Origin: Anaerolinea sp.
Lineage (GTDB): Bacteria; Chloroflexota; Anaerolineae; Anaerolineales; Anaerolineaceae
NCBI GenBank assembly: GCA_013824385.1
Contig: PNNU01000027.1
Span: 1 to 15,696, forward strand
Reading direction: 5' to 3'
Length of the DNA: 15,696 bases
Made by a program: the position numbers and the translations under genes. Each line of letters starts with the position of its first letter. Position 1 is the stretch's first letter. Positions 14,419-15,696 of the stretch are shown here, in pieces. The notes beneath the pieces were generated by a model. That model did no database searches. It worked only from the letters and a program-made list of their open reading frames with translations, and was not told where the DNA came from.

Positions 14419-15531
14419 ATGCTTCAAACTAAAATAAAAAAAATATTAAGAAAAGCTAGAACTATGCTTTTCAAGCCAGCGCCAACGGCCTATATTCCAA
14501 GGCCATTATTCAAGGCTGAACATCCAGATTCCAAGAAAATGCTGTTGATTGTATGCGGAAAATTTTTTCACCAAGATTTATTTAATACTGCAACGCTAAT
14601 GCATATTGGTCTTGCACGGAGCTGGGCAAGTGAATGTGGTACAGCGAAACTGATCTCCATAGATCAACTTATGAAAGAAATAGAATTACATGATAACCCA
14701 GCTGTTTTTATGACAACTTATGAGGTTAATCAACTCACTTATAGCGATTCAAGGAAATTACGGAATGTTGATTTATTTGTTTTGGTTAGCCTTCACCCAC
14801 GTGCAAATAAAATGTTAGAGCAAAAAGTACTTGGAGCGAAGGATGATAAAGACAGAGAAGTTTGGTTAAGTTCGTACGGAAAAATTGTCATGGCAGAACC
14901 TAAATTTGTTTGGAATGCAAACGGGGTGGCTGGTATGGAATGGTTTCAGGGTTGGATCGATGATGGTTTCCACTGGGAAACCATCTACCCTGCAGCTGAC
15001 ACATCTCGTTATTTTCCAGATCCATCACCGGATCGCTTTGGACATATCAAAATGGCATATGTTGGTCGCTATTGGCCAGAAAAAGCACAAGCATTTGATC
15101 TATATTTGCGCCCTTGGGAAGATATTTTGGTTCCTTTTGGATACATGGTATGGCCATATAAAAACTACGCCGGAAGACTGGACGAGCAGGGGGAGCGCCA
15201 ATTATATTCCTCAGCCGGGTTGATCCCTTTAGTAACAAGCCCATGGGGTTGGATGATGGCGGAAATCACTGAACGCTACCTCAAAGCACCTGCCTGTGCC
15301 GGGTTTTGCATCGCTGATCAAAACCCAGCTTTACGAGAAATTTTCGCACCTGATGAATTGCTGCAAGCAGAAAACCCTGAGCATTTTCACCAACTCGTCA
15401 GAGATTTATTGGCTGGGAAAATTGATCGGGCTGACTGGGCTTTGAAAGGATATCAGGCTGTTCTAAAACGCCACACTTATGCCCATCGCGCTGTTCAGAT
15501 ATTAAATGTGTTGAGCAGGGAAAAAGCTTAG
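14419..15531 (+). CDS. CgeB-like glycosyltransferase
   Basis: A 370-aa GT-B-type protein, probably adding a sugar to the exported glycan. The N-terminal half (MLLIVCGKFFHQDLFNTATL at about 41-60) is diverged. The C-terminal part shows the CgeB/GT1-like pattern: KMAYVGRYWPEK, then AEITERYLKAPACAGFCIAD, EIFAPDELL and VLKRHTYAHRAVQILN. Start ATG 14419 with AAGGA 6-7 nt before it. No signal peptide; cytoplasmic or membrane-associated through the basic N-terminus (KIKKILRKAR). Composition is AT-rich in the 5' half (about 33% GC near 14641) and about 57% GC near 15241, a third within-gene shift in this locus. Linkage and donor are unknown. Confidence 0.72.
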   Translation: MLQTKIKKILRKARTMLFKPAPTAYIPRPLFKAEHPDSKKMLLIVCGKFFHQDLFNTATLMHIGLARSWASECGTAKLISIDQLMKEIELHDNPAVFMTTYEVNQLTYSDSRKLRNVDLFVLVSLHPRANKMLEQKVLGAKDDKDREVWLSSYGKIVMAEPKFVWNANGVAGMEWFQGWIDDGFHWETIYPAADTSRYFPDPSPDRFGHIKMAYVGRYWPEKAQAFDLYLRPWEDILVPFGYMVWPYKNYAGRLDEQGERQLYSSAGLIPLVTSPWGWMMAEITERYLKAPACAGFCIADQNPALREIFAPDELLQAENPEHFHQLVRDLLAGKIDRADWALKGYQAVLKRHTYAHRAVQILNVLSREKA

Positions 15532-15640
15532 AAGTATGATTTTTTTTGGAGCTTAAGAAATTTCAGGCAAAGAGTCAAAAGTAATAAAGAATCGTGACAA
15601 TTGATTCTATCTGCGTCAATTAATCAAATAAACGAATAAG

Positions 15641-15673
15641 AACACCTTTTCAACCTGAAAACATACGGGTGTT
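15641..15673. repeat. Two-part hairpin downstream of the last gene
   Basis: AACACC (15641-15646) pairs with GGTGTT (15668-15673), and directly inside TTTTCA (15647-15652) pairs with TGAAAA (15656-15661) over a 3-base loop, with a one-sided 6-base bulge. Twelve base pairs in total. No T-run follows at once, so it is not a classical terminator. The 109 bases between the stop codon and this hairpin hold nothing else I can identify. Confidence 0.4.
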
Positions 15674-15696
15674 GTCAAGTTTGGTTTTCACCCAGT

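Overview
The window is an accessory surface-polysaccharide locus (O-antigen or S-layer-type glycan exported by an ABC-2 transporter). It is interrupted near its left end by a tyrosine recombinase gene on the opposite strand. The organism is bacterial. Shine-Dalgarno sites of the AAGGAG/AGGAGG type, moderate GC in the conserved genes and the style of the Wzm/Wzt pair make a Chloroflexota (Anaerolineae-like) or similar environmental bacterium my best guess, but this is an inference with low certainty. No rRNA, tRNA or CRISPR array was seen.

Layout. 1-1286 is the 3' part of a UDP-N-acetylhexosamine 6-dehydrogenase (WbpA type). 1287-3112 holds a complete tyrosine recombinase on the minus strand (1555-2487). 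Its strikingly structured leader contains a hairpin, a candidate intrinsic terminator and a strong ribosome binding site. Gapped inverted repeats (1298-1313 and 2746-2764) flank the gene. From 3113 to 15531 every gene is on the plus strand: a 26-codon small ORF coupled to wzm; wzm (ABC-2 permease); a GT4-like glycosyltransferase; a SAM methyltransferase; a DegT sugar aminotransferase; a MaoC hydratase-SDR ketoreductase fusion; an FkbH-like HAD-IIIC protein; an acyl carrier protein; a GNAT acyltransferase; an NAD(P)-dependent sugar epimerase/reductase; wzt (ATPase with sugar-recognition tail); and a CgeB-like glycosyltransferase. FkbH, ACP, GNAT and the epimerase are joined by 1-4 nt start/stop overlaps, so they form a translationally coupled block.

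How it may work together. The dehydrogenase and the epimerase/reductase shape nucleotide sugars. The DegT enzyme installs an amino group. The FkbH protein loads an acyl unit (glyceryl in characterised relatives) onto the dedicated ACP, the MaoC-SDR protein adjusts a hydroxy/keto/enoyl acyl group, and the GNAT protein transfers it to the sugar amine. Glycosyltransferases and the methyltransferase build and perhaps cap the chain, and Wzm/Wzt export it. The most interesting part is this self-contained ACP-dependent acyl-decoration module (7656-12010) between the two halves of the exporter.

Other notable points. wzt appears to start at a rare AUU codon. The epimerase lacks the usual Lys of its YxxxK motif and the usual Ser. 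Base composition changes sharply inside the aminotransferase gene, wzt and the last glycosyltransferase gene, which suggests mosaic assembly of the locus. GC figures are hand counts over single 60-base lines.
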